From an uncultured Alphaproteobacteria bacterium (lineage in GTDB: Bacteria > Pseudomonadota > Alphaproteobacteria > Puniceispirillales > Puniceispirillaceae), in contig CAJYBL010000037.1 of NCBI GenBank assembly GCA_913064995.1, forward strand, positions 1 through 10,402: 10,402 nt of DNA, written 5' to 3'. This document shows positions 1 to 6,533 of the stretch, one piece after another (the stretch's first letter is position 1; each line of letters opens with the position of its first letter). Below the pieces are notes generated by a model. The model saw only the letters and a list, made by a program, of their open reading frames with translations. It did no database searches and was not told where the DNA came from. The position numbers and the translations under genes were made by a program.

Positions 1-126
1 GGGTGGATACAGCGGCAATGGCAGCGTGATTTTGCGATTGGCATTACGGCAATACGCTTGCTGCTTTTCCTGATATTCGGCAAAATAGAAGATCTGTTGA
101 TCACGGTCATCAGCCACCGCAAATAA
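1..126 (+). CDS. C-terminal end of an unidentified protein (partial)
   Basis: Frame 1 is open from the first base to a TAA at 124-126 and encodes the last 41 residues of a protein whose start lies outside the window. The other two plus-strand frames hit stops early in this stretch. The fragment has a basic/aromatic beginning (GWIQRQWQRDF), then a hydrophobic run (ITAIRLLLFLIFG) that could be a membrane or amphipathic helix, and ends in SHRK. I do not recognise the family. The stop lies 8 bp before the first possible start of the MFS permease downstream, so the two genes are probably cotranscribed. Confidence 0.55.
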   Translation, partial: GWIQRQWQRDFAIGITAIRLLLFLIFGKIEDLLITVISHRK

Positions 127-134
127 TACCAAGC

Positions 135-1364
135 ATGAGGGGTTTGAGACAGATCATGGCAAGGCCGTCCCCATCTTTTACACGTGATTTGCGGCTGACG
201 ATCACCATTTTATTTTGTGGCACCTTAAGCGGCATTAATATTGCCAAATTGGCACCTTCGATTAATGAATTATCGATCAGTTTTGGCCTTAGCCTGTCGC
301 AGATCGGGCTGTTGGCGTCAGTGTTCACCCTTATCATGGTTTTGGTAGGGGTGTTGATTGGTGGAATTGTGCGCGGCGCAGGCACCAAACGCATTTTAAT
401 GGCAGCCTTGATCATTGCCTGTATTGGCAATGCCATCAGCCTCATGGGCAGTTCAGTGACAAGCCTGTTTATTGGACGCGCCATCGAGGGGGTTAGTCTG
501 ATTGCCTTGACTTTGACTGCGCCAAGCCTGCTTGCCCAACATACCGATCCGGCAAATCGTGGCTGGGTGATGGGAACATGGGGCGGGTTTATGCCACTTG
601 GCAACGGGCTTGCGATTATCGCCGCGCCCTATCTTATCGAACAAGGTGGTTGGCATCTGGTCTGGCAGGTTGGGTTTGGCTTTTCGGTTTTTGTTTGTGG
701 TCTTGGCTGGTTGTTCATTCCCGATGATAGATCACCGATGCGGCGGCAATTTGATCTTGCCGCGCTAAAGCTGGCGATTGCCTTGCCATTGCTGGCCATT
801 ATTGGGCTTAGCTTTGCCCTTCATTCGTTGGTTTATCAGACGCTTATTCAATTCATGCCATTGATATCGCAATCGCTTGGCGGGTTCAGCCTTTCCGAGG
901 GGGCGATGATCACGGGGCTGTTTTGTGCGGTTAATTTTGTTGGCAATTTGATTGCTGGACAGGCGTTACAAACCGGGAAAAAGCCAGCTCATATCGTCAG
1001 GCTCGTCTTTTCCAGTGTAATGATTTTGTTGATTTTGCTGGTTCTTTTCAGCCGATCGTCATTTTTGCTGGTTTTGATTTTGATCTTGACCGGCTTGGTG
1101 TCAGGTGGGTCGGCGCCAATTTTTTTCTATCTTGTCAGTCGTACAAATGATGATCCGCAAAACCTGCCTGTTTTTGTCGCTTGGGTTTTTCAGATTCAAG
1201 GGCTTGGCATGCTGATAGGGCCCGCTTTGATTAGCTGGGTCGTCGAAACAACCCAAAGCTGGAATATCGGCATTCTATGCCTGATACCCGCCTGTTTGGC
1301 GATTATTGCCTTGTCGGGGCGGCTTGTTCTGCCAGATGCCAAGACCGGACAAAACTCCGTTTGA
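135..1364 (+). CDS. MFS family permease
   Basis: A 409-aa inner-membrane secondary transporter of the major facilitator superfamily, usual length for a 12-helix member. Hydrophobic helices alternate with short loops along the whole chain. A motif-A-like loop (GGIVRGAGTKR, about residues 76-86) follows the second helix and GRAIEGVS (114-121) fits helix 4. A longer polar stretch around 196-208 (PDDRSPMRRQFD) is the expected central cytoplasmic loop between the two six-helix halves. The general look is of the CynX/NimT-like MFS_1 group, but the substrate cannot be read from the sequence. The start is uncertain. ATG at 135 has no visible Shine-Dalgarno, while the in-frame ATG at 156 (giving MARPSPSF) has purine-rich DNA upstream and would leave a 402-aa protein. 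The upstream partial gene ends 8 bp before 135. The stop is 8 bp from that of the converging isomerase gene. Confidence 0.85.
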   Translation: MRGLRQIMARPSPSFTRDLRLTITILFCGTLSGINIAKLAPSINELSISFGLSLSQIGLLASVFTLIMVLVGVLIGGIVRGAGTKRILMAALIIACIGNAISLMGSSVTSLFIGRAIEGVSLIALTLTAPSLLAQHTDPANRGWVMGTWGGFMPLGNGLAIIAAPYLIEQGGWHLVWQVGFGFSVFVCGLGWLFIPDDRSPMRRQFDLAALKLAIALPLLAIIGLSFALHSLVYQTLIQFMPLISQSLGGFSLSEGAMITGLFCAVNFVGNLIAGQALQTGKKPAHIVRLVFSSVMILLILLVLFSRSSFLLVLILILTGLVSGGSAPIFFYLVSRTNDDPQNLPVFVAWVFQIQGLGMLIGPALISWVVETTQSWNIGILCLIPACLAIIALSGRLVLPDAKTGQNSV

Positions 1365-1372
1365 TCGGGTGT

Positions 1373-2476
1373 TTACACTTGTTTGCCATCCCAAACCGAG
1401 ACTGGCACAAAGACCTCACCCCGTGCCAGCAGGCGTGTCGTTCGTAGCAGGCCAGCGCGTTCGATCTGTAAACCACCATCACGGTTTTCAAGACAAAGCT
1501 GAACATCAAATTTGCCTGATGGATGCTCGATGATCATGTCTTTGACTATACCATCGGGAAGCGTTGCAAGATCATGAATGGCGCTATCTTTATAAAGCGC
1601 GGCACTGGCCACCGAAACCGCTCCAAGAACGCCAATGGCCTTGTGGCAATATTTAGGGATAAAGGTTCGTGTATTGACCGCACCACCGGCACGCGGTTTT
1701 GAAATCAGGCTCATTTTTGGCACAGCCTTGCCTGATACATCACCAAGCCCCATTGCCAGACCGGCCTGAAGACGGATCGACTCAAGGCGCGATTTCAAAA
1801 TCTCATCACGGTTAAGCTGGTCAGGGGTTTCATCACCATTCAGACCAAAATTTTCACCGCGCAAGCAAACAACAGGCATTCCATTATCAATGCAGGTCAC
1901 ACGCACATCATCAAATTCATCACAATGTTTGCCGGTTGGAAACAGGCTGCCGCAGGCCGACCCCTCCAGATCTTGATAATGACACATAACTGGGGCTGAT
2001 GAGCCAAATACCCCGTCAATGCGCGCCTCACCATGATAAATAGGAAATCCATTTTCCAGCGGAAATTGCAGCAGGCAGCGATTGCCGCTATTGGTCATAT
2101 AGACGCGGATGCTGGCCTGATCACCAGCGGGTTTTATCAAGCCGGTTTCAACCGCAAAGGCACCAATGCCAGATAGAATATTGCCGCAATTTGGGGTGTC
2201 ATCCAGCCCATCTTCGCCGACAAGCGCCTGCACAAAGCTGTAATCAATATCGCTGTCATCACGTTGAGATGGCGCAACAATTGCGATTTTTGAGCTAAGC
2301 GGATCAGCTCCGCCAAGGCCATCAATTTGACGTGGATCGCCATACGCACCCATGACCCATTTCAGCAGATTGTCACGGGTTGATTTATCCTGTGGCAAAT
2401 CGGCAAGGTGGAAATAAATTCCTTTTGAACTGCCGCCACGCATCTGGATGAAGGGAATGGCTGTTTGGTTTGACAT
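1373..2476 (-). CDS. PrpF-family isomerase (2-methylaconitate isomerase / 4-oxalomesaconate tautomerase type)
   Basis: A 367-aa soluble protein of the PrpF family, which has the diaminopimelate-epimerase fold and catalyses proton-shift isomerisation of unsaturated tricarboxylates. Known members are 2-methyl-cis-aconitate isomerase (PrpF) and 4-oxalomesaconate tautomerase (GalD, gallate degradation). Visible family motifs are MRGGSSKG (12-19), DPRQIDGLGGADPLSSK (47-63), DTPNCGN (93-99), EHPSG (317-321) and RTTRLLARGEVFVP (345-358). Lys63 and Cys97 match the Lys/Cys pair described as catalytic in PrpF. The length of about 365 aa is closer to GalD than to longer PrpF proteins. No prpB, prpC or acnD is present, so GalD-like activity or another tricarboxylate is more likely than the methylcitrate cycle. 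The ATG is preceded by a GGGG run about 6 nt upstream. The gene is divergent from the CMD-family gene, suggesting a shared control region. Family assignment is firm, substrate is inferred. Confidence 0.85.
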   Translation of the reverse strand: MSNQTAIPFIQMRGGSSKGIYFHLADLPQDKSTRDNLLKWVMGAYGDPRQIDGLGGADPLSSKIAIVAPSQRDDSDIDYSFVQALVGEDGLDDTPNCGNILSGIGAFAVETGLIKPAGDQASIRVYMTNSGNRCLLQFPLENGFPIYHGEARIDGVFGSSAPVMCHYQDLEGSACGSLFPTGKHCDEFDDVRVTCIDNGMPVVCLRGENFGLNGDETPDQLNRDEILKSRLESIRLQAGLAMGLGDVSGKAVPKMSLISKPRAGGAVNTRTFIPKYCHKAIGVLGAVSVASAALYKDSAIHDLATLPDGIVKDMIIEHPSGKFDVQLCLENRDGGLQIERAGLLRTTRLLARGEVFVPVSVWDGKQV

Positions 2477-2578
2477 GATAACCCCATAACGAAATTCGTC
2501 TTTATCCTATACATGATTTTTGCCGTTGGCTGGTTGAAAATGCTAGGCCTATTTGCTAGCGCAGGACTATAGTATAGG

Positions 2579-2629
2579 CGGGGCAAAAATCGGTTGTGAT
2601 TGTCAGCATCACAGCGCTTTTCTGCCCCG
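2579..2629 (+). promoter_or_regulatory. long imperfect hairpin between the divergent isomerase and CMD-family genes
   Basis: Arms 2579-2600 and 2608-2629 are 22 nt each with a 7-nt loop (TGTCAGC). Eighteen of 22 positions pair, counting one G-T wobble. The outer seven pairs begin CGGGGCA/TGCCCCG and the inner six are TTGTGAT/ATCACAG-like, with a 3-nt internal mismatch and one A-C mismatch. The element lies directly downstream of TATA-rich sequence (TATAGT at 2568-2573, TATAGG at 2573-2578), so it could start at the 5' end of the CMD transcript. It ends 44 nt before the ATG. No run of T follows, so it is not a typical intrinsic terminator. It could be an operator or an RNA leader structure. 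The structure is seen, the role is inferred. Confidence 0.4.
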
Positions 2630-2673
2630 TATTCCGGTGTTTTGACCAAGCCAATATTTGATGAGGTGTCTAG

Positions 2674-3207
2674 ATGGCCCGATTGTCGGCGCTTAACCAA
2701 GCCAAGATGAATAAACGTCAAAAAGAGATTTATGACGATATTGTATCTGGCCCACGTGGCAATGTGCGCGGGCCATTGGCGGTTTGGCTGTATCGTGCGG
2801 AATTGGCCGATAAGGCGCAAAAGTTGGGTCGTTATTGCCGGTATGATTCATCGTTATCGCCGCGTCTGTCCGAATTGGCGATCCTAACAACAGCGCGGAT
2901 ATGGGATGCGACGTTTGAATGGCAGGCGCATCTACCACATGCGCTGGCGGCGGGTATTGACCAGGCTGTTGTTGACGCGCTGGTGGCCGATCACGATCCA
3001 GATTTTTCAAATGATGATGAACAACTTGTCTATGAATTTTCGCGCGAACTAAACCTGACTCGCGGCGTGTCTGATGCGTTATATGCGCGTGCAATCGCCA
3101 TTCTTGGTGAGGAGGGAACGGTCGATCTTGTTGGGGTTTTGGGCTATTACGCGCTGATTTCAATGACCATCAAGGCATTCGACGTTGATCCAATCAACGC
3201 AAGCTAG
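2674..3207 (+). CDS. carboxymuconolactone decarboxylase (CMD)-family protein
   Basis: A 177-aa soluble all-helical protein of the CMD/AhpD-like superfamily. The core is about residues 60-165: LSPRLSELAIL (61-71), then ARIWDATFEWQAHLPHALAAGI (74-95), with the family glutamate and histidine at Glu82 and His86. The C-terminal YYALISMTIKAFDV (158-171) is also typical. The paired cysteines of AhpD-type peroxidase members are missing (the only cysteine is Cys55), so a thiol-peroxidase role is unlikely. A lyase, decarboxylase or hydrolase-like role on a small carboxylic acid fits better. The ATG has a GAGG Shine-Dalgarno at 2663-2666, 7 nt upstream. The gene is divergent from the PrpF-family isomerase and followed after 117 bp by an EamA permease on the same strand, a context suggesting organic-acid degradation. 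The specific reaction is unknown. Confidence 0.8.
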   Translation: MARLSALNQAKMNKRQKEIYDDIVSGPRGNVRGPLAVWLYRAELADKAQKLGRYCRYDSSLSPRLSELAILTTARIWDATFEWQAHLPHALAAGIDQAVVDALVADHDPDFSNDDEQLVYEFSRELNLTRGVSDALYARAIAILGEEGTVDLVGVLGYYALISMTIKAFDVDPINAS

Positions 3208-3257
3208 TACTGATATCACATAGATCTTACCGGTTTATATTTTGCTGGATTTCGGCG

Positions 3258-3301
3258 ATGCGGTTTGGCCAAGCGATTGGGCAATCAATCATAAGCCGCA
3301 T
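3258..3301 (+). promoter_or_regulatory. possible leader hairpin before the EamA permease
   Basis: Arms 3258-3266 (ATGCGGTTT) and 3293-3301 (AAGCCGCAT) form nine pairs including one wobble, around a 26-nt loop that contains a weaker inner pairing (TTGGCC with GGGCAA). It lies in the 117-bp gap after the CMD gene and ends 10 nt before the AGGGA Shine-Dalgarno of the permease. No T-run follows, so it is not an obvious terminator. It may affect translation of the permease, or be chance. Confidence 0.2.
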
Positions 3302-3324
3302 TTAGTGCTACAGGGATATTTTAT

Positions 3325-4206
3325 GTGACGCGGGCGATTTTGACGATTATAGCAGCGATTTTTTCATTCTCATTGATGGGCGTCGCTGTCCGCATATTGA
3401 CTGCTGATTATTCGATTTTCCAGATTTCATTTACGCGTAATTTCTTTGGCTTTCTGCCGATTTTGCTGCTTCTTGCCTATAGCAAACAGATGGGGGCGTT
3501 AAAAACCTCCTTTAACCGGCAAGAATGGGTGATCTGCGCATTGCGCGGCGGCAGCGTCAGTCTGGCGCAATTATGTTTGTTCATGGCCTATAGCAAATTG
3601 GAATTTGCCACAGTTGCCACCTTGGCGTTTTCAGGGCCGTTTTTTGTCACCGCCTTATCGGTTCCGCTGCTTGGGGCCGTGGTTGGGTTTTGGCGGTGGT
3701 CGGCGGTGATTTTAGGCTTTTGCGGGGTTGTTATGATTATGCAGCCAGGTGGCAGCATCTTTTCGCTATTTTCGCTTTTGCCGGTGCTGGCCGCGCTTTG
3801 CTATGCGATGTCGAGTACGCTTGTGAAAATCTTTTCGGTTGATCGCTTGTCGGGGTTGATCCAGTTCCGTTCACAAATTTTTGCGGCAGGATTTTCGCTG
3901 TTGCTATGGCTTAGCTTTGGCGAAATGGTGCCAATTGCATCGGCTTTTGATCTTGGCCTATTTCTTGCGCTTGGCTTGCTCGGCGGGGCAGGGGTTCTTG
4001 GGCTTGTTGTGGCTTACCGCATGTCCCAGCCAAGCCTGCTTGCCCCGTTTGAATATTTTGGCATTCCCTTTTCGATGTTTTTGGGCTGGTGGTTTTTTGC
4101 CGAAGCCCCATTAGACCGCCTTTTTCCGGGCGTTCTGGCGATCATTGCCGGCGGTTTACTGATTATCTGGCGACAATCGCGGATTCAAACCGATCCGCCG
4201 CGCTAG
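3325..4206 (+). CDS. EamA-family (drug/metabolite transporter) permease, first copy
   Basis: A 293-aa inner-membrane protein of the drug/metabolite transporter superfamily, with the standard ten-helix layout made of two EamA repeats (about 2-140 and 150-284). The first repeat has ISFTRNFFGFLPILLL (34-49) and the second has LLAPFEYFGIPFSMF (238-252) followed by WWFFAEAP (255-262), the usual positions of conserved family residues. Members export or import amino acids, nucleobases or other metabolites, and the substrate cannot be predicted here. The start is GTG at 3325, supported by AGGGA at 3312-3316 with 8-nt spacing. The ATG two bases earlier is followed at once by TGA and cannot be the gene's start. 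The gene follows the CMD-family gene on the same strand after 117 bp, so cotranscription is possible. Its stop is 6 bp from the stop of the converging rhodanese gene, with no clear terminator between them. Confidence 0.88.
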   Translation: MTRAILTIIAAIFSFSLMGVAVRILTADYSIFQISFTRNFFGFLPILLLLAYSKQMGALKTSFNRQEWVICALRGGSVSLAQLCLFMAYSKLEFATVATLAFSGPFFVTALSVPLLGAVVGFWRWSAVILGFCGVVMIMQPGGSIFSLFSLLPVLAALCYAMSSTLVKIFSVDRLSGLIQFRSQIFAAGFSLLLWLSFGEMVPIASAFDLGLFLALGLLGGAGVLGLVVAYRMSQPSLLAPFEYFGIPFSMFLGWWFFAEAPLDRLFPGVLAIIAGGLLIIWRQSRIQTDPPR

Positions 4207-4212
4207 CCCAAC

Positions 4213-5787
4213 TTAATAGTTCAATTTTGGCGAAGTCGCCAATTCCTGACACCATAAATCATGGATTGATTCATCAATCTCGCTTGGAAGATCTTCTTCC
4301 CATGCCAGATAATCGCGTGCATCTTGCAACACGCCGTGATGCCGTCCGGCAAAAAGCGCCGGTTCATCAAGCGGTAAATCAAGCCCACCACTTGCTAGCG
4401 TCGCCATGTCAAAATCAGCGTCATGCCAAAGATAAATACCAGCAATCTGCCAGCCATGCCGGATAAGGCAATCGGCAATCATATGGCCTTGCTCAGAATT
4501 GTTGGTGATGATGGCAATTGGCTTATCTGCTGGTGTTTGACCCAAAATGGCACCGATATTCTGCCACTGGCTGTTGGCAATATGACCCGAGATAAAGGCT
4601 TTTGACGGCCTGAAATCATATAGTGCAATTTTATCTTTTTGCCAGATATCCAGCTGGGGCGCGGCAAAAGGCGTGACCGAACTCGTGTCGTTACTGGCAT
4701 CATTGCTAGCAATGTTGTTGGTAATATTTTTGGTGATAGTGTTTGTGATGGTTTCAATTGCGGCAATGGGCGCATCAAGATAGGTAATCGTTACGCTAAA
4801 TCCCATGCAGCGCAGCCAGAAAGCGGCAAAGGCTGCGCGGCTTCCCGATCCTTGGTCAAACAGGACAACCGGAACATGGTAGCGTGCAATCGACCGGTCA
4901 GTCTGCTGGATAAGGTTGGTTCCCGAAATTTTGATAACACCATGCGCCAGCGGCTGGCCAGTCGCGCCATCATCTGACACATCGAATAGTAGCTCTGTTT
5001 TATGGTCAGCAACAAAGGCACCAAGCCCATCGGCCGTAACCCGCGTTGCGGAGATTTGCCAGCGGCGCAGGAAATTGGCAACAGCTTCCGACGCTTCATG
5101 GTCTGCAGCAAACAGACGATTGGCATCATGCTCGCGTTCATAGCCATCAAGCTGCCAAGCTTGCGTGCCGCCGCGAAACACTGCAAATGGGCCATCATAG
5201 CCTGATGCCATCAAGGTAAAGGCACCAATGATCGATCTTGTTCGCCCAGCGCAATGCAAAAGCGACATTTTGCCAGTGTCTTTCAAGGCCTGAACATTGG
5301 CAAGCAAAAGGCTGTTTGGCAGGCTTTGCGACTTTGGTAGGGTGAAATCTTGATATTCAGCCGTTGGGCGCACATCGAAAAGCTGCGCATCTTGATAATC
5401 GGCAAGATATTGTTTTGGCGTGACTTCAGGAAGATCAATTTCATGCGCAACCACTTCGCCAAACGCCTTTGACCAGACATATTCGCCTTTCACAAAGCCG
5501 CGCCCCATCATCGCCGGCTTTCGGGTGTTGTGAATGGTTATATTACTAAATCCAATCGTTTTTAACTGGTGGATGGCCTCAGCGCTTGCCTTGTCCTGCC
5601 AGTCAAGAAAATGAATTGGAAAATCAGGTTCCTGAAAAAGATAGCCAAGCCGCGTTGAAAAAAGCGAAAGCGGTATATTGGTGCTGCCAAACCAGTGACC
5701 GGCGACATAGTCGCGCCGCTCACGGCTATCGATCAAGGCAAAGCTTGTTCCAGCGTCATATAGCGCGGCGAATAATCCGTAACTCAT
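4213..5787 (-). CDS. multidomain rhodanese-like sulfurtransferase with one intact active site
   Basis: A 524-aa protein, apparently cytoplasmic (no signal peptide), built from about four rhodanese-like modules. Module 1 (about 15-90) has LIDSRERRDYVAGH and a loop near 59-66 without cysteine. Module 2 (about 134-216) has LFDVRPTAEYQDF and the active loop HCAGRTRS with Cys179, followed by FRGGTQAWQLDG. Module 3 (about 265-340) has LLFDVS, but the loop reads LFDQGSGSRAAF, with Asp311 near the expected cysteine position. Module 4 (about 386-460) has ALYDFRPSKAFISGHI and the loop ITNNSEQGH, again without cysteine. Modules 3 and 4 are joined by an Asn/Thr/Ser-rich linker (342-372). One catalytic cysteine can carry a persulfide, so sulfur transfer from thiosulfate or a thiol-derived donor is likely. 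The degenerate modules may bind ligand or be structural. AGGA lies 7 nt before the ATG. The gene follows the cupin dioxygenase-like gene by 79 bp, supporting a joint role in thiol sulfur metabolism. Confidence 0.82.
   Translation of the reverse strand: MSYGLFAALYDAGTSFALIDSRERRDYVAGHWFGSTNIPLSLFSTRLGYLFQEPDFPIHFLDWQDKASAEAIHQLKTIGFSNITIHNTRKPAMMGRGFVKGEYVWSKAFGEVVAHEIDLPEVTPKQYLADYQDAQLFDVRPTAEYQDFTLPKSQSLPNSLLLANVQALKDTGKMSLLHCAGRTRSIIGAFTLMASGYDGPFAVFRGGTQAWQLDGYEREHDANRLFAADHEASEAVANFLRRWQISATRVTADGLGAFVADHKTELLFDVSDDGATGQPLAHGVIKISGTNLIQQTDRSIARYHVPVVLFDQGSGSRAAFAAFWLRCMGFSVTITYLDAPIAAIETITNTITKNITNNIASNDASNDTSSVTPFAAPQLDIWQKDKIALYDFRPSKAFISGHIANSQWQNIGAILGQTPADKPIAIITNNSEQGHMIADCLIRHGWQIAGIYLWHDADFDMATLASGGLDLPLDEPALFAGRHHGVLQDARDYLAWEEDLPSEIDESIHDLWCQELATSPKLNY
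4672..4764 (-). repeat. low-complexity Asn/Thr/Ser-rich linker in the rhodanese gene
   Basis: This codes for residues 342-372 of the rhodanese protein, between modules 3 and 4. The peptide contains ITNT, ITKN, ITNN and SNDASND, a degenerate short repeat rich in AAY, ATY and ACY codons. It is unlike the rest of the protein and looks like local expansion of a flexible linker by slippage. The reading frame stays open throughout. Confidence 0.6.
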
Positions 5788-5824
5788 ATCATTTTCCTAA
5801 AAGGCATTGGGGCGGGTAAGAAGC

Positions 5825-5857
5825 AAGATTGGGTCAAAAGATTGGGTCAAAAGATTG
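5825..5857. repeat. 13-bp tandem repeat, about 2.5 copies, between cupin and rhodanese genes
   Basis: The unit AAGATTGGGTCAA occurs perfectly at 5825-5837 and 5838-5850, and a third copy begins at 5851-5857 (AAGATTG) before diverging. It fills much of the 79-bp gap between the cupin dioxygenase-like gene and the rhodanese gene. It could be a slippage product that changes intergenic spacing, or a repeated protein-binding site. It contains no inverted symmetry that would suggest a terminator. Confidence 0.85.
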
Positions 5858-5866
5858 AATGGGCGG

Positions 5867-6367
5867 CTAGGCTAGTTCATAGCGGAACCGTTTCACTTTG
5901 CTCATATCAGTGCCTTCAATCCGGACAAGGCTGGTTGGCCCTTCGCGGGTTGGTGAATGCAAATCGCCTTCATTATAGACATGGGCAACCCCCGGGTTTA
6001 GGCGATAGGTGCGTGATACCTGAACCTTGCCTGCTTTTTCGGCGCTGGCATCTTCGATCTTGTCATAATCGCGCATTTCGGTTTCGCCGCGGGCTTGGGC
6101 GTAAATCGCCCATGACGGCCCATGATCATGTGGTGGTGATGTTTTAGGGCTGTCATAATTATGCGCCAAAATACAAAAGCCAAGCTCGGCATCTTGATAA
6201 AGCAAATCGCGTTCACCTGTTGTCAGCGGAACCAGCGTCTCGACATTGGCCGGATCCGAAAGCAGGTTTTGCAATAATTCGGCAATTTTTTCTCGCCCAT
6301 CTGGGCCGGGTGTCTCGCTAAGAATCCGGTGACAATCTTGGGCTAGGTTTGACAGAATTTCACTCAT
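5867..6367 (-). CDS. cupin thiol dioxygenase-like protein (cysteine dioxygenase type I family)
   Basis: A 166-aa single-domain cupin resembling cysteine/3-mercaptopropionate dioxygenases, non-haem iron enzymes that add O2 to a thiol to give a sulfinate. The first cupin motif is SPPHDHGPSWAIY (77-89), with His80 and His82 as expected iron ligands. The second is PGVAHVYNEGDLHSPT (125-140), where His137 fits the third ligand. The residue matching the crosslinked cysteine of mammalian CDO is not cysteine, and the Ser-His-Tyr triad region reads SLVRIEG, so the substrate may differ from cysteine. I chose ATG at 6367 (MSEILSNL) because GGAG stands 9 nt upstream. An in-frame ATG at 6424 would add 19 residues (MFFIPVLRG...) with no clear Shine-Dalgarno and poor family fit. 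The rhodanese gene follows by 79 bp, a pairing that supports thiol oxidation and sulfur handling. Fold and metal site are well supported, substrate is not. Confidence 0.78.
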   Translation of the reverse strand: MSEILSNLAQDCHRILSETPGPDGREKIAELLQNLLSDPANVETLVPLTTGERDLLYQDAELGFCILAHNYDSPKTSPPHDHGPSWAIYAQARGETEMRDYDKIEDASAEKAGKVQVSRTYRLNPGVAHVYNEGDLHSPTREGPTSLVRIEGTDMSKVKRFRYELA

Positions 6368-6443
6368 AAAACAGGCTCCAGACGTAAAAGCAATCTGCCC
6401 GCGCAGGACAGGGATGAAGAACATTACCTTACCGCTGATGCGA

Positions 6444-6472
6444 TGAATATCAAAGGATTTCAGGCCTGTCTA
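6444..6472 (-). promoter_or_regulatory. possible sigma70-type promoter for the cupin gene
   Basis: On the minus strand, TAGACA (6472-6467, one mismatch to the -35 consensus) is followed after 17 nt by TATTCA (6449-6444, three matches to the -10 consensus). Transcription would start about 70 nt before the cupin ATG. The element lies in the 166-bp gap after the second EamA permease, where an independent promoter would be expected. The -10 is weak, so this is tentative. Confidence 0.22.
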
Positions 6473-6533
6473 AATGGCAAAGGCCAAACCATGCTGTCTT
6501 TTGGTCTTTCCTTGTGGTTTTTACTTCCGGTTT

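Noticed and set aside
521..537. Exact 17-base match between the MFS gene (521-537) and the first EamA gene (4029-4045)
   Set aside because: Both copies encode the same short PSLLA peptide in frame inside unrelated membrane proteins, so shared codon use explains it. No further similarity extends either side.
2595..2613. TGTGA...TCACA half-sites resembling a CRP/FNR-type operator within the long hairpin
   Set aside because: The half-sites are separated by 9 nt, not the 6 of the CRP consensus, and they are explained by the inner arms of the larger hairpin.
2362..2820. 152-aa minus-strand open frame covering the divergent intergenic region
   Set aside because: It overlaps both the isomerase and CMD genes out of frame, resembles no known protein and has no supporting ribosome binding site.
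4227..4242. Perfect 6-bp hairpin (TTGGCG/CGCCAA) just after the convergent stop codons, possible terminator
   Set aside because: No T-run follows on either strand, and it lies inside the C-terminal codons of the rhodanese gene.
6368..6424. Upstream ATG at 6424 as the start of the cupin gene
   Set aside because: The added 19 residues lack family similarity and a clear ribosome binding site, whereas the ATG at 6367 has GGAG at good spacing.
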